Shown: piece after piece, positions 23,031 to 35,100 of the stretch | How positions within the stretch are numbered: position 1 is the first letter of the stretch | Layout: each line of letters starts with the position of its first letter | Assembly (NCBI RefSeq): GCF_000143415.4 | Contig: NW_003314408.1 | Location: 241,860 to 305,859 of the forward strand | Direction of reading: 5' to 3' | DNA: 64,000 bases | From: Selaginella moellendorffii | Taxonomy: Eukaryota > Streptophyta > Lycopodiopsida > Selaginellales > Selaginellaceae | Translations under genes and position numbers: made by a program | The notes under the pieces: generated by a model | Seen by the model: only the letters and a program-made list of their open reading frames with translations | Database searches by the model: none | Told to the model about the DNA's origin: nothing

Positions 23031-24959
23031 ATGGAAGATTTCGGCGGAATTCCGAGCGCTCTGCCCGATCTCCCGCTCGACCTCCTCGGATTGATCACAA
23101 GCCGGGTCGGCCACAGGGATCTCTGCATCCTCAGCGCCACTTGCCGCAAGCTTCGAAGCGCGTGCTCGTCGGACAAGCTCTGGCTCCCGCAGTGCCAGCG
23201 CCTGGCCGAGGGCGAATCCATCGACTTGAATGCCTGGAGGAGCGGGATGGAGTCACACCGGGCGCTCTATCGCTTCCTGGCTGGAGCGAGGCCCCTCCTC
23301 GGCATCTGGGTGCACCAAAACCCAGAGCTCGGCAACTTGGTGTACGTGACCTGGGGATTCCTCTCCATCATCGGCTGCCGGATCATCCCCCAGGAGCTCG
23401 GCCCGCGGGGGATGGAGCGCGGCCTTCTTTGGGCGCCAGTGTTCGAGGTGATTGGAGCTCCCGATGGATCGCTGGCCTTCTTCCTCCACGGCAGGGACAA
23501 GGAGGACTGGTGCTACCCGGGGCGAGTGGAGCCGGCGAGAGAAGGCTGCAACGTTTTGATGCTGGAGGTCGAGTCCTTCCTGGAGGCCGAGGGGGGGAGG
23601 AGGAGCCCGAGTGGCAGCCCGGACAGCACTCTGGCCGGTGTCGCGGTAGAGAGCACCTGCAGCAGCGACGACGATTGCTCCGGCAGGAGATTCAGCGCAA
23701 GGAGGCCGTCGGAGGAGGACGAGGGGATCTGCTTCGGGAGGCTGAGCTTCGGCGACCGGAGGCGGCTGCTGGAGATGGTGGTGGCGGAGATCCGGATCAA
23801 AATGCCGGCGCTGGCGCAGGGGCCGCTCATCTCCCGGCCGAGCTTGGCGTCCAAGAAGGAGCTCAGGGCGATGACCGAGAGGCACGCATTGCTGCTGTGG
23901 ATGTACGTGCATGGGGACCCCCGCAGCACAGAAACCGGTCGAGGAGGTGGAGAAGCGACGACGCCTTCTTCTTGCCACTGCCACCACCACAGGATTGTGG
24001 ACTCGGAATGTTTGTCTGGGAAGTTGGGAAGCTCGTACGCTAGCGAGGACAGGCCTGCTGCTGCCACTGCCACTGCTGCCACTTCTACGATCACTGCAAC
24101 GACGCCGGCTTCGAAAAGATCCGGTTTTGCGGGCTTTCTTAAGGCGAAGATTAGGCAGATCGTCCTGCGGAGTAAGCTGGCGGCACAGGAGGGGAGGAGG
24201 AAGAACAGGACGGAGGTGGCGTCACCGGGGGCAGCACCGAGCAGGCGATTGACGCTGCGGGAGTACCTCCGGCAGGGCGCCGGGGTTGGGCTCCGGCTCG
24301 AGGCGGCGAGCTTGAAGTTGACGCTCTACCGGGCCTGGCCGATCATCTGCGAGAACCGGTTCGCGCTCTACAAGCTCCCCGAGCAGAAGGCTGTGGAGGG
24401 CCGCGAGCTTGCCGGCCTGTGGGGCGGGACTTTCGGATGGCCGCCGGGGCGGCCGGACGGGGAGAGCAAGCCCGGGAAGCCACTCTTCTTCCTGCTGCTC
24501 TCGTACGACGACGAGGGCGATCGCGAGAGAGATGGTGGAGGAGGAGGAAGGCTGCTGATAGCGACCAAGATCCTGGAGGGGACTCACTACGTTCTTCATC
24601 CGAATGGATCGGCGATGTTCACTGCGAGAGTGGAGGAGCCATCGGCGGAGAGGTTCCCGTGGGAGAGTTACCGGGATGGGAGCGTCGTGGAGACGGTGGA
24701 GTGCTACCAGGGCGAGGGGATCTCCAACGGGTATGGGTTCCGGTACCCGAGCTCCAAGCCCGGGGCGCTGTTCGTGCACCGGAGTGGGATGCTCGCGTTC
24801 GTGTGGAGCGAGTCGCGGGCGGTGCTGACGCTGGAGAAGCTGGACGTGGAGGAGATGCTGCGCAACGGGGAGAGAGTCGGGGCTCTCACGCCCATCGCCA
24901 ACTTCGCCTATCACACCAAGGCCAATTCCAATGTCTTTGCTGGCTGTGCTAGCCATTGA
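23031..24959 (+). CDS. F-box protein, At5g39450-like
   Basis: An intronless frame of 642 residues. An F-box spans roughly residues 11-55 (LPDLPLDLLGLITSRVGHRD then LWLPQCQRL). The region after it matches the plant At5g39450-type family: PLLGIWVHQNPELGNLVYV, GCRIIPQELGP, FFLHGRDKEDW. Family knowledge: such proteins are expected to be substrate adaptors of SCF E3 ubiquitin ligases via SKP1; the substrate is not known to me. The middle contains low-complexity acidic, Ser- and Thr/Ala-rich inserts (about residues 185-240 and 300-400), and the C-terminal part regains conserved-looking sequence with LEGTHYVLHPNGSAMFTARV. Coding GC is much higher than in neighbours. The start is the first ATG before the F-box; an upstream GTG extends the frame by 24 codons without support. 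Confidence 0.88.
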   Translation: MEDFGGIPSALPDLPLDLLGLITSRVGHRDLCILSATCRKLRSACSSDKLWLPQCQRLAEGESIDLNAWRSGMESHRALYRFLAGARPLLGIWVHQNPELGNLVYVTWGFLSIIGCRIIPQELGPRGMERGLLWAPVFEVIGAPDGSLAFFLHGRDKEDWCYPGRVEPAREGCNVLMLEVESFLEAEGGRRSPSGSPDSTLAGVAVESTCSSDDDCSGRRFSARRPSEEDEGICFGRLSFGDRRRLLEMVVAEIRIKMPALAQGPLISRPSLASKKELRAMTERHALLLWMYVHGDPRSTETGRGGGEATTPSSCHCHHHRIVDSECLSGKLGSSYASEDRPAAATATAATSTITATTPASKRSGFAGFLKAKIRQIVLRSKLAAQEGRRKNRTEVASPGAAPSRRLTLREYLRQGAGVGLRLEAASLKLTLYRAWPIICENRFALYKLPEQKAVEGRELAGLWGGTFGWPPGRPDGESKPGKPLFFLLLSYDDEGDRERDGGGGGRLLIATKILEGTHYVLHPNGSAMFTARVEEPSAERFPWESYRDGSVVETVECYQGEGISNGYGFRYPSSKPGALFVHRSGMLAFVWSESRAVLTLEKLDVEEMLRNGERVGALTPIANFAYHTKANSNVFAGCASH

Positions 24960-24998
24960 AGAGATAAATATTCTAGGAATATCCGCCTTCCAGCGAAG

Positions 24999-25025
24999 AA
25001 CCCTAAAAATGTGAAGAACCCTAAA
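24999..25025. promoter_or_regulatory. Paired telo-boxes upstream of COA6
   Basis: AACCCTAAA occurs at 24999-25007 and again at 25017-25025, just before the COA6 start. A reverse copy (TTAGGGTTT) is in intron 1 near 25162. Confidence 0.6.
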
Positions 25026-25073
25026 AAGCAAAGAGCCCTTAAAACAGAGGGGATGGAGTGGTGAGGAAGCTTG

Positions 25074-25507
25074 ATGGGAAGCGCGGACGTGGACGCCAAG
25101 GTGCTAGCGGCGGGCAGATCGGCTTGCTACAAGGTAGACGATTGCGGTTGTGCGTGTGGGGTTTAGGGTTTATGCGGAGGGGATTATTCTAGGCACGCGA
25201 CGCGTTCTTCCAATGCGTGGAGAGCTCCAAGGGCGCTGCGACGGAGAGTGGGACGGTGGGGCTGCTCTATCCGGCGGATTGCAAGCACAGCCGGGCGCAA
25301 TTCGAGAAGATGTGTAGATCGACTTGGGTATTATTTCTCTCTCTTCTTTCCTGGCGTTTCTTTTGTTTCTCTTTGCGTGATCGGAGCTTTGTTGGTATCA
25401 ATCAGGTGAGGCATTTCGATCGGCAGCACTGTGCGAAGAAGAGAGCCCAGCGAATGCTGGAGCCCGAGACTCGAAGTGGTCCCATAAACTTCCCACAGGC
25501 TACTTGA
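25074..25507 (+). CDS. COA6: Cytochrome c oxidase assembly factor COA6-like, twin CX9C/CX10C
   Basis: Three exons (25074-25133, 25193-25327, 25406-25507) join in frame to 98 residues. The first cysteine pair is CYKARDAFFQC (CX9C) and the second CKHSRAQFEKMC (CX10C), followed by STWVRHFD. This spacing and the W-V-x-H/Y-F-D ending of the fold match COA6. Known role: COA6 works in the mitochondrial intermembrane space in copper delivery to COX2 during cytochrome c oxidase assembly, with import via disulfide relay. A short upstream open frame of three codons plus stop (ATG at 25053) precedes the chosen ATG. Its small size is normal for the family. The F-box gene ends 114 bases upstream on the same strand. 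Confidence 0.9.
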
Positions 25508-25648
25508 ATTCTTTCTCTAGCTTTTCTCGAGAGATGTAAATCTAGATGAGAGACGAGCACGAATTTTGGTAGCTAAAAAGAAGCGTTTTTTCTTGGTTAG
25601 AACTTTTGAGAGTACTTTGCAAAGAGATTAAATGGAGATGATAATTTC

Positions 25649-27321
25649 CTACTTTGCGAAGAAGTCGATCACCTTCCTGTATACCAGCGCAGTGGCGTCC
25701 ACTCCGAGCATCACGTCTCCGTGCGCGTAGCGAGGAACCACGACGAGTTGAGTCTCGGATGGAAGCTCTTTGACGAGCCGGGCGACGTCGTCCTTGTCAG
25801 CAAGCTCGTCTTTCTCGCCGCGAATGAGTAGGAGTGGGACGGTCCTGGGAAATGCTGAAAGGGAGTACGACGGTGGATCCAAGCTGCCATAATGGAGGAT
25901 GTTTCCAACATATCCGTGATCATACTTTTGGAACTCTCCTGAGCGCACCACTGTAGAAGAGAAGAACACCATGAATGTAGAAATACTACTCCATGCGAGA
26001 CACTTACGCTGCGCCATGTGTGCCACGTTCTTCATTGAAGTTGCTTGCATCTCGTAGCGATTGTAAAAGGGCCTCCTCGTCGTGTTTATGCAGCAATTCG
26101 GACCTTGAAGACATGCATTCTTAGATGAACTGAAAATACCAAAAAAAAGAAAGAAAGAAAATGCTTTGTTTACCAGTGACCATGTCCAGCAAGTTGTCAA
26201 AGCAGTCCACATGCTGCATACGTTGGGACCTGCAAACGGTGTTGATCACTCGCCGGCCTCCAGAGCTGCGCATTGATTATATTTGAGTTAGCCCATGGAC
26301 CGAGTATGGAAAAAGCACGTACTTTTCAACGCGGAACTCATAGACTCCGGCAACAAGAAGAATCTGAGCCAGGAAAATTTAGCACACTGGCTAAGAAAGA
26401 TATAGAGAGAGAGACGAACCCTGTCCAGATACATATTAGACGCAATGGAAAGCATTGGTGCATCCACATTCTCCAGATATGCAACAGGACCGAGCATTGC
26501 AGCCTTCTTTACAAGTCCCGAGACATCACTGTGCGCGAAAGCAGCAAAAGCTGTCATGGTGCCCTGTTGCAAACCAGAAGACGGGAATAAGAATCATTTG
26601 CCTCTATAAGACAGTCTTACCTGTGAGAATCCGACATACATTGTTCGCTGATTAGTTTGACTGTGGACGAAGCGCAGCATAGTCGGCAAGTCCTGCTCAA
26701 CAAGATTGTCCCAGCTCCAATCCCAGAAATCCTGCAGAAAACCAGTTGTTAAAGTTGGCAAATGAAACGGATGAACCAGAAATTGTGCATACATCGTCTG
26801 AGCGGGACAAAGTGGCATGGCCATAGCTGAAATTGGAAGTTCGAGTGTTTCCAAGGAAGACATCGTAGCCGGCGTCTGCGAGCTGAAATGCCAGCGAATC
26901 TCTCGGCTGATTGATCACCCAGATGTCCCCTCCCTGCTCAACCAAGCAACGGTAAAGAAAACGCCCAAGAATTTAGAAAGCACACCTGCATGATCCCATG
27001 GTAGAGGAACACAGGACCCTTGGATCTGTTTGGACCATACAATCGTTGGACACCAAGCAAAAACCCATCTTGTGTTGGAACCTGTTGAGAAGGAAGTTAG
27101 TTCGCAGAAAAAGAAAGCAAAAGAGTGTAAGCTCTACAGACCGAGAACTCCCTGCAACCATAGTTGTACGGGTGAACAAAAGTCGAGCAGAGTCCATTCT
27201 TGTTGTTGAAGACTTCGTGAGCGTATGGTGCCGCAGTCACCTGGTCGAGGAGGTACACGAGTTTGACGAGTAAACCCAAGGTAGCCACCCACCAAGCAGC
27301 TCTTCGGCTCCTACTCTTCAT
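25649..27321 (-). CDS. Acid-lipase-type triacylglycerol lipase (alpha/beta hydrolase)
   Basis: Nine minus-strand exons (27321-27142, 27081-26986, 26933-26793, 26731-26621, 26563-26420, 26363-26323, 26265-26174, 26103-26008, 25950-25649) join in frame to 400 residues. An N-terminal hydrophobic segment (residues about 9-30) looks like a signal peptide or anchor. Motifs of the gastric/lysosomal acid lipase family follow: VPTQDGFLLGVQR, FLYHGIMQGGDIWVIN, LADAGYDVFLGNTRTSNFS, and DFWDWSWDNLVEQDLP. The nucleophile elbow GFSQG (Ser) spans an exon junction. Catalytic Asp is likely in IRGEKDELAD and His in PRYAHGDVMLG. It should hydrolyse neutral lipid esters in a secretory or vacuolar compartment; the substrate is inferred. 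Residues ENSGGRRVINTVCR span the exon 6/7 junction. Length is normal for plant members such as triacylglycerol lipase 2. Confidence 0.9.
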
Positions 27322-27972
27322 TGAAGAACGAAGTGATTGCCCTTTGCAGCCACTGATTTCAAGGCAGGGAGATTATATAGAGAAGCTGCTTCATTGTCTC
27401 CGGGGCTCTTGAGTCCCTATCCTCAATCCCTGCTGTACTATAAGACCGTTTTCATAGCCCCGCAGCCAGAGAGCCAGCCTGCTGCCAATTTTTATCTGCA
27501 AACTTCCAAGGCCTTTCAGCGTCACACGCGATCAGGCATCACGGGTGGCTGCTGATGTTGCACTCCTTCGGACAAAGATATCTCAAAGCGGAACAGCCAG
27601 CAAATGTGTAAACCCCGGCCCCGCCCAGCGAATGTAGATAAAAATTCCTGAAAGCCTGGCTCAAGCAACAGCGAAAAAAGCAATGGTGCTGCAATGACTT
27701 CCAGACTGCGTGCCAGTATTTACGCGTAGCAAATATCCCATTATGATTCTTGTGACCAAAAAGCAACCGTCTGTTACTGCCAGAGAGCCACTTCCCAGTT
27801 CCATTCATGCATGTCCACTGTAGGCCGCTGTACTAGCGGAAGACCCATTCACACCTGCAAGCACTGTTTTTGAGTGCATGCCATAACATAGTTTGAAAGG
27901 GGGTAGTCGGCAACTAACCCGTGAGACTATGTCTTGGCGGCGTAGGTCTCTATTAATTCGCCGCTTCGCATG
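27322..27972. other. Intergenic region upstream of lipase gene
   Basis: No supported coding frame on either strand. It should contain the lipase promoter and the 3' end of the EF-hand gene. Confidence 0.45.
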
Positions 27973-29026
27973 TCAATCTTCGAGAATATGGCAACGCGTC
28001 GACATGTTTAGAAACTCGTCAAGATTGAGCTGCAAAAACTGGCGTACTTAGAAAACAGAGATAGAAGCTTCCATAAGCTTACCATGCCATCTTGGTCGGT
28101 GTCAAAAATTCTAATCATGTCTTGCAGTTCCTGCTTTGTCCAAGTGAAGTTATGTGCAGACGCTGCTTGTTGCAATTCTCGCAGCGAAAGGCCCCTTCTA
28201 CCTTCTGAAGAGTTAAAAACTTTAGGTGACAAGTAAGAAGAAGGCACACTACCACTTACGAACGATTGCGTGATAAAGAATGTCGATATCCTTTGTGGAC
28301 AGGTGAAACGAGCCTCTTGCAGCCTGAAAGCAACATGTAAGAAGCACATAATGAGCACAGGTTTAAATGCTATCTTCTTACCGGTTTTTTCCTGCGCTTT
28401 GAATCTTCTTTTACTGACTTCTTCACAGCTTTAGTTCTACTGTCGATTAAGCTTCCGTCATGTACCTCCTCAAGAGACAGAGCAATAGCCTACAGCCTCC
28501 AAAAATTTAATGACTCTCTCTTTCCATGAGAAAACAAATGTACAAACCTCTTGAAGATCGTCCTCGTCCTGCTTGAAATCCAAATGAGAATTCACAACCT
28601 CTTCGGTCTGTCCCATACGTAGCCGCAGTTTAAACAAAGAAGACAAAGAAACTCATATCATACCTTTGGTTGATTAGACTCTTCGTCCTCACTCATATGC
28701 TCACCATCACTGCTGTCCTCGGAAACATGCTCTTCATCAGCTGGGGGAACGTAATCCTCCTCCTCGTCACGAATCTCCCGTGTGACAATCATCTCCTCGT
28801 CACTCTCATCAGAGACCTCCTCATTCTTGTTGCTCTTGATGGCCCGCAATCTATCCGACCTTCTTACCGGCCCAGCCGATGTGCTCGGCTTCGCCGGCTT
28901 CGCTTCTCGAGCTGGAGCCTGCACTTGAGAGGCGATATCCCTGGCCAGATCGCGCAGCCCTAGCTCGGCAAGGCGCGCATTGTTTGCTCGAATGCGCTCT
29001 TGGCGTACCTTCTCGTAAGCGCTCAT
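27973..29026 (-). CDS. Acidic protein with C-terminal EF-hand
   Basis: Six minus-strand exons (29026-28664, 28607-28548, 28489-28382, 28323-28260, 28204-28083, 28029-27973) join in frame to 257 residues. The N-terminus MSAYEKVRQERIRANNARL is a basic helical motif seen at the start of several plant nuclear proteins. A long acidic Glu/Asp/Ser region follows (about residues 70-140), then a Lys/Arg-rich block (KKSVKEDSKRRKKP) that could act as a nuclear signal. The C-terminal domain includes GRRGLSLRELQQAA and one EF-hand loop FDTDQDGMLNLDEF, with Asp/Asp/Asp/Glu at ligand positions. A nuclear calcium-responsive or chromatin-linked role is only inference. The ATG faces the SGR6 ATG across 146 bases. 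Confidence 0.75.
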
Positions 29027-29172
29027 CCTAGGGCGAGGGCAAATTCGAAAGATAACTAGGGCTTTTGGAAGGCGGGCAAAAGGTTTAAATGGATCAATTA
29101 CGCGTGGGCCACCTGGCAGCATGACGTGGAATGGGGAGGAGTAGGGTTTAGACGAGAGTGATCGCTTTGGCA
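29027..29172. promoter_or_regulatory. 146-bp bidirectional promoter with telo-box
   Basis: The gap between divergent start codons of the EF-hand gene and SGR6. TAGGGTTT at 29142-29149 is a telo-box core. Confidence 0.5.
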
Positions 29173-32100
29173 ATGGCGAGCGATGAGGAGCCGGCTTCTC
29201 ATCAATCTGGTAAGAAAATCTAGCCTCCATCTCCCTAATCTCGGTTCTATTCTCTTCGTTAGTCGTCATTCAAGCACTGGTTGGAGCGCTGTCTGATTCC
29301 TCGGACGCGGTCAGGGAAGCCGCGACGATTTCTCTTTGCAAGGATGCTAGAGGGTGAGATTGAGGATTTTCTCTCCAATTCTTATTTCGGCTTGCACAGA
29401 AGCGCTCATGTGATTTTGGATTGCTGCCTCACGAGCTTGAGAACTGTTAAACGGGTAATCAACTCTTTGTGCGCATTTTTCTTTTGCATCCTCACCTTCT
29501 TTTTTATTTTTTCTCTCGCTTGATCAGCGTGGAGGACAAGTAGCAGTTCATCGATCAAGTGTCTTGAACGTAATGGCGAGAACAATCCGCGACATGGAAA
29601 GGATGCAGCTAAGCGAAGACAAGATAAAATCCATGGTGAAAATCTCCTTCGCTGAGATGACGAGCTGCAAGGTCTGTACATTTTGTCCTTTCGATTTCTT
29701 CTTGCACTAACAGCTTTTATCAGGATCTGGATTCAAGCTGGGAACACGCAGCATCGAGTCTGCTGGTTGCAGTTTGTTGTCAAATGCCAAGCTTGGTAAA
29801 GCTTAGTCTCGCTTTCTTTCTTTTTTACCTACATTATTAGTATTGCTGCTTCTTCGTTTTCAGGTTATGGAAGAAATATTTTTGCAACTAGTCGGAGGCT
29901 CGGTGCCGGTGTTGGCATTGGTTCAAGCTCTTGCCGAGTTCTCGACAATTGATGGTAACTTCAGCTTATCATTATGTGATGGGATTTAGTTGGAAGCCTT
30001 TGTTTGAAGCTGTCCAGTTCGTCCCTCATATGAAAGGCGTGCTTTCTCGCGTTTTACCTCTTCTTGGTGGAATTAAGGATGCGCAGAAAAAAACGTTTGC
30101 TGATGGTAAGATAAATAATTTTGCGTTGAGCATATGGACTGATATGAATCATTGTCAGCTTTTGCGTGTTGGAGTGCCGGGATGATCGTGTATGTTGAAA
30201 AGTATCCGTCAGCTCCGTACCTTGGTCCTGATATGCAGTAAGTTACGGGAGTATCTTCTCATTTTTGTGTACTTAATGTAATTTACAGAGCTCTTTTACA
30301 CTCTGCATTTGATCTTTTCCTGGGAAGATGGCTCTTGGCTCGTGATGCAAAGGTATTTGCAGTTTCTTTCCTTAACTGACATAAATCTGGAACATATCAG
30401 GTTTCTTTGGCTACTGTGGAAGCTTTGGCTCAAATGTTCCCTCTCATAAATAAAATTCAGTTAAAATCGGCGTTGCCTAAGCTCGTGCCTTCTATCTTAT
30501 CAGTGTAAGCATCATTGAAAGTTTCTCTTTGTACATCACCCTGGCTCTTTTGTTATCATTAAGGTACAAGAAAGACTCCAGTAATTGTTTTCCAGTTACC
30601 CATGCTCTTCACATGCTTTTGGAAGTGGTTTTGCCGAGTGGTCAGCCGATGCTAGAGTTTCAGGTTCTTGTGTTTAGGAAACAGTTACCAGTATTAATAT
30701 GTTTTTCAGGCTGTTGTATCTATTCTTAATACGATTTTGCCTATGGCTTCCATCTACTCTCGTAAAGAACGAAATGGAGAAGCTTCTGCAATTTTAAAGG
30801 TAAAGCTTTAATTTTTCTTTTATCGTAACATTCTCGCTTTTCTGCAGAATTTTAACGAGGTTGCTACTTGCTTCGTAATTATTGGAACTGCCTTTCCGGA
30901 AGACCTTTTCAACTATCTACTCTCTGTGAGATGCTGGAGCTTTTATTCTCATTCGTTTCGGTTGATAAAGTGTTTTTTAAAAGCAGCGTTTGAATGCCAA
31001 AGAAATGGAAGCATCACTTGGAGTTTTTTTGATACTCAAACATTTACTCCCTAGGTACGCTAGCTGTTTATTCAAGTATGATAATTTCAACGGTGATTGT
31101 TAGACTTGCTACAAGCTGGAATGGTAAACGTTCCACTCTACTCGAGGCTGTAAAGGTCTCGCTGCAGGAGCCAAATTTGAACTTGCGGAAAGCTTTGGCA
31201 GAGGTATATTTCCTATATTTTGCATTCTGCAGGGTAGTTTTCACTTCTATTATCATTCAGCTCGTTGCGATCATGTCAGCTGTTGGGTTTTTGCAACAAG
31301 ATAACGACAGGATATTCTTAGAGTTTTTAGTTAAGCAGTCAGCTATTACTGATTCTGAGGTAAAGATCCTGCACTCACAGCAGGAGGCCCTGGAAATAGC
31401 GTTGGGCACGCGAAATGCTGAAATTCATCAAAATCACGTAAGATTTTTCTTTTTATATAGTTTCTTCCTAACCCTTAACGTCCCAGCTTCGTCTAAAAGT
31501 TGGATTCGTGTCGCCTTCAGAGCTGCGGGTTGTGTCCGATAAAATTTTATATTTGCTGGCAAGCACAACGCCTCATATGGAAGTATGAAGATACATTCAC
31601 TTCTAAGTTCTATACTGAATTTGTGGTCCAGGAGCTTATGTGGCCATTTCTACTGAAAGTCTTGATTCCGCCATGCTTTACAGGAGCGATAGCCACGGTA
31701 AGTTTCCTCCTAGAACCTGAGACATATGTTGACGACAGTCTTCCTTTCTTAGCTTTGTAAGTGCATTTGCGAGATTATCAAGAGGAAAAATGGCAAAGGC
31801 GAACCAGTCTATGTCGACTATAGATTGCAACCCGACGTTCCACGACCAGAGGTTTCCCGTCGAGGCTTTTTCTTTCTCTGATAACAAGCCAGTGCAGGAA
31901 GTGCTGGGAAGGTTGATCGTTCTTTTGCAGAATCCCCATGCCAGGAATCATCTTGCTGCATCAATTTTGACGGTGTCTTTTTTCTTTCCTTTGTTTCTGA
32001 CTTCTGACGTTTTCTTAGTTTCGCCAACAACTTTGTACTTTGTAGGCTCTTTTGAACATGTCCTCGCTGTTTCCAACCGCTGTCCAGTTGCTATGGGAAG

Positions 32101-35100
32101 ACGAGGTTCGTGTGTTAAGAACATTGGGCACGAATTAGAGTCTATTTGATGCAGATTCCAAAACTAAAAGCTTATATCAGCGACTCCGAAGATGACTCAT
32201 GGCAACAAGAAACATGGGAAGAAATGATATTACACGTAAGTGTTGTCAAACTGTTTCCTACTAATGTACAACATCAGCTTCTGTCAGAATCTGTGGACGT
32301 TATCAGCAGTTCTGAATGGACTATGTCTATGGCTAATGCTTTGTCTGGCCACTACTGTTTATACGAAGGAGATAACCAACATTGTGCCTTTTTGCACAGG
32401 TAATTAATTTTCTTTAAGTTTCTTTTCTGAACTTCTGTTGCATGTCTGTAGATGCCTTGGTGTGGTTCTGTCCAAAGTTGATAACAGAAGCTTTGTCCGG
32501 GAAAAGATCGCCACAATGTATAGGCAATCCAACGTTGCAGACACAGCTAATAGGCTTGGTCTAGCTATGGGAATGGGCCTGGTAAGTACTGTGGACATGT
32601 CTGTAAATGGTAGATGACTTTGTTCTGATAAAGGTAGCAGCTTCTCATTTGGATACCGTTCTCGAAAAGCTGAAAGATGTGCTTGAGAAGGAGAGTAGAA
32701 GAACAATCACGAGGTCATTCTACGTCCAATTCGAGGTTTACGTTAACGGACTTCATTGTGCAGGTTCTTGGCTTCCTTCTTCGCTCAAAGAGAAAAGGAT
32801 GTGGACAATATCTATGCGGCATTAGCTTTGATGTACGGTTATGCTGCTTCTTATGCTCCATCCACCGTTATTGAAGCTCGAATCGATAAGCTTGTGGTAA
32901 CTTTTATCTTTGAAAGCGCACTTCGTTTTACTAAATAGCTCTTTTCAAGGGAACAAATGTTTTATCAAGGCTACTTGATGTGAAAAGTGCCGCAGCTAAG
33001 CAAGCCGTTATCACGGCTATCAATCTGCTGGGTACAACGTTTTTCGAATCCTGACGAAACAAATTTTGGTTTTGTATTCCAGGCCAAGCTGTTATAAAGG
33101 CTGGCGCCCATGGGGTTCCATTCCCTTTGAAGAGGCGAGATACAATGCTGGATTATGTTATGACGTTAATGGTGTCCCAAACTTCTAGTTATGTTCTTGC
33201 CACACAAAGTTTACTAGAAGCGGATTCACTCCGAACACAGGTGAGATGGACGTTCCATTTTTTCATTTTTATTTTTAGTTTTTTACTCTGTTTTGTGGAT
33301 CCTCAAGAACTTGGCGATAAACGCATGCACCACCTTGGTATCTGTTGAGCCTAAGTTGACATCTGCATCAAGGGATCGTATACTTGAGGTGATAAAATTT
33401 TTGTTGGGTGATTTCTGCAATTGTTTATGAGAATGTGCAGGCTACTTTGAGGTTCTACACGCTACCAGCAGAACCTGCACCCGTTGTTGATTCCGTTTTG
33501 TCGGATTTAACGAACTTGCTTTGCGTAATTCTAAGAACCAGGTCTGTTTTCTAGAAATTAGAATTTACGATCGAAAGAATAAGATGTTTTGCAGTGGGGA
33601 AGATGGGAAAAGTAGAGCGGATCAAGTTCATCACTTGCTCAATAGTCTTGACCAATACATCTCTTCACAAGTTGATCACCACCGAGAAAGAGCTTGTATG
33701 TCAGTACTTGCGCTATTGCGAGAGTTCCGAACATTCTGTACTGCAGGTTGTAGTCACCTTTTCCTATCTTTATGCTTACTTTACAAAGTTGTTTCAGGTA
33801 CGCCTCTTCTTCCCTCACGCGACGCTTTGATTCTTGGAAAGAGAGTGATGATGTATTTACCTCGTTGTGCGGATGTTTCTTCCTTGATACGAAAGTCGTC
33901 TGCTCAGGCATGGAATCTAGGAAAGCATTAGGAAAACTGACATTCCGTCTGCAGATTATTGACCTTCTCTTCAGCATTGCTTTAACTTTGCCAAAACTTG
34001 GGGGTTCCTCAAGTATGGAAAGCAGGCAAGTTTCTTTCGGTGCATTATCCTCACTAGAAGAGCTCATTGCTGTTTCTAAATGGGTAAGTCGACTTTTGTT
34101 GGGTTGAGATATTAACCACTGTTTATAGGATTCTACTGCTGAGTTGGCTGGAACGTTACAGCAAATTGTTGGCGCTGTTAGCATTCTTTTAACCAATGAC
34201 GAGGTAAAGCTTTTTGCCCCTGCCTGCGCCAACTTTTGTTCTTTTCGTTTTTCCGCAGTATGTGTCTGCTTTGCAGTATTGCAACACAGCTATCTGTGAT
34301 ATAATCCCTCAATGTGGGGAGGGTGCTACTTTTGCTGTCAAACAGTTAATTCTGGAGAGAGGCAATCAACTCGGCGAGCGCGATATTCCTACGTAAGATT
34401 CAATTTGTTTCATGGTTTTAATGAAACTTTTTTTACAGTATAACGCAGTCGCTGTTTAAGGCTGCCACGTCTGTTGCGGAGGTTGGAAGGCGTCAGAAAG
34501 TGCTAGAAACCGTAGGTCAACATTTTTCCATTTCGGCGATAATTTTTTTTTGTCTGCAGGTGTGTTCTCTAGCACAAGAAACGCAATCCAGAATAGTTAT
34601 GAGTGAACTTTTAGCTGCAGCAGTCAGGGAGGCGCAAGTTAAGGATTCGCTGAAACACAAAGGATCATGGCCGATAGACGAAGCCTTTAAAGTAAGTCTT
34701 TAGTTTTCTACAATGTTTGCCTTCTCACACCGCTAGCAGGCATTTGCGAACCATGTGGATTTGGCATTGCCATTTCTCGACTATTTGGTGTCCGTACTGG
34801 ATCAAACTCCAGTTCTGAAGGACGACACGGACAAGAACGAGCAGTCTTCGCATGCTCCTCATACCATCGACTATTTTCCAATAGCTGCTGTCCGGGCACT
34901 GACAACAGCTTTCAGGTAAGCCTGGTGTATACCATTAGCTTAATATTGATGCTGTTCAACAGAGTAGGAGGGGATCCCATCAGGAAAGCTCTTGAACAAC
35001 GTTATGCAACAGTTTTTTGTGCGCTCTTGCTTCAAATTGGAGGCTCACATGGCACTACTGGTTTGGATAAGCAAGCGTCAAGGTAGGACATAAAAGATGC

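Noticed and set aside
23141-24043. Alternative 300-codon plus frame and long minus frames over the F-box gene
   Set aside because: They arise from high GC third positions of the F-box gene. Only the 23031-24959 frame has family motifs.
26215-26235. A 16-nt intron in the lipase gene (GT..AG between TGCAG and CATGTGG)
   Set aside because: Too short for any spliceosomal intron, and reading straight through keeps the frame.
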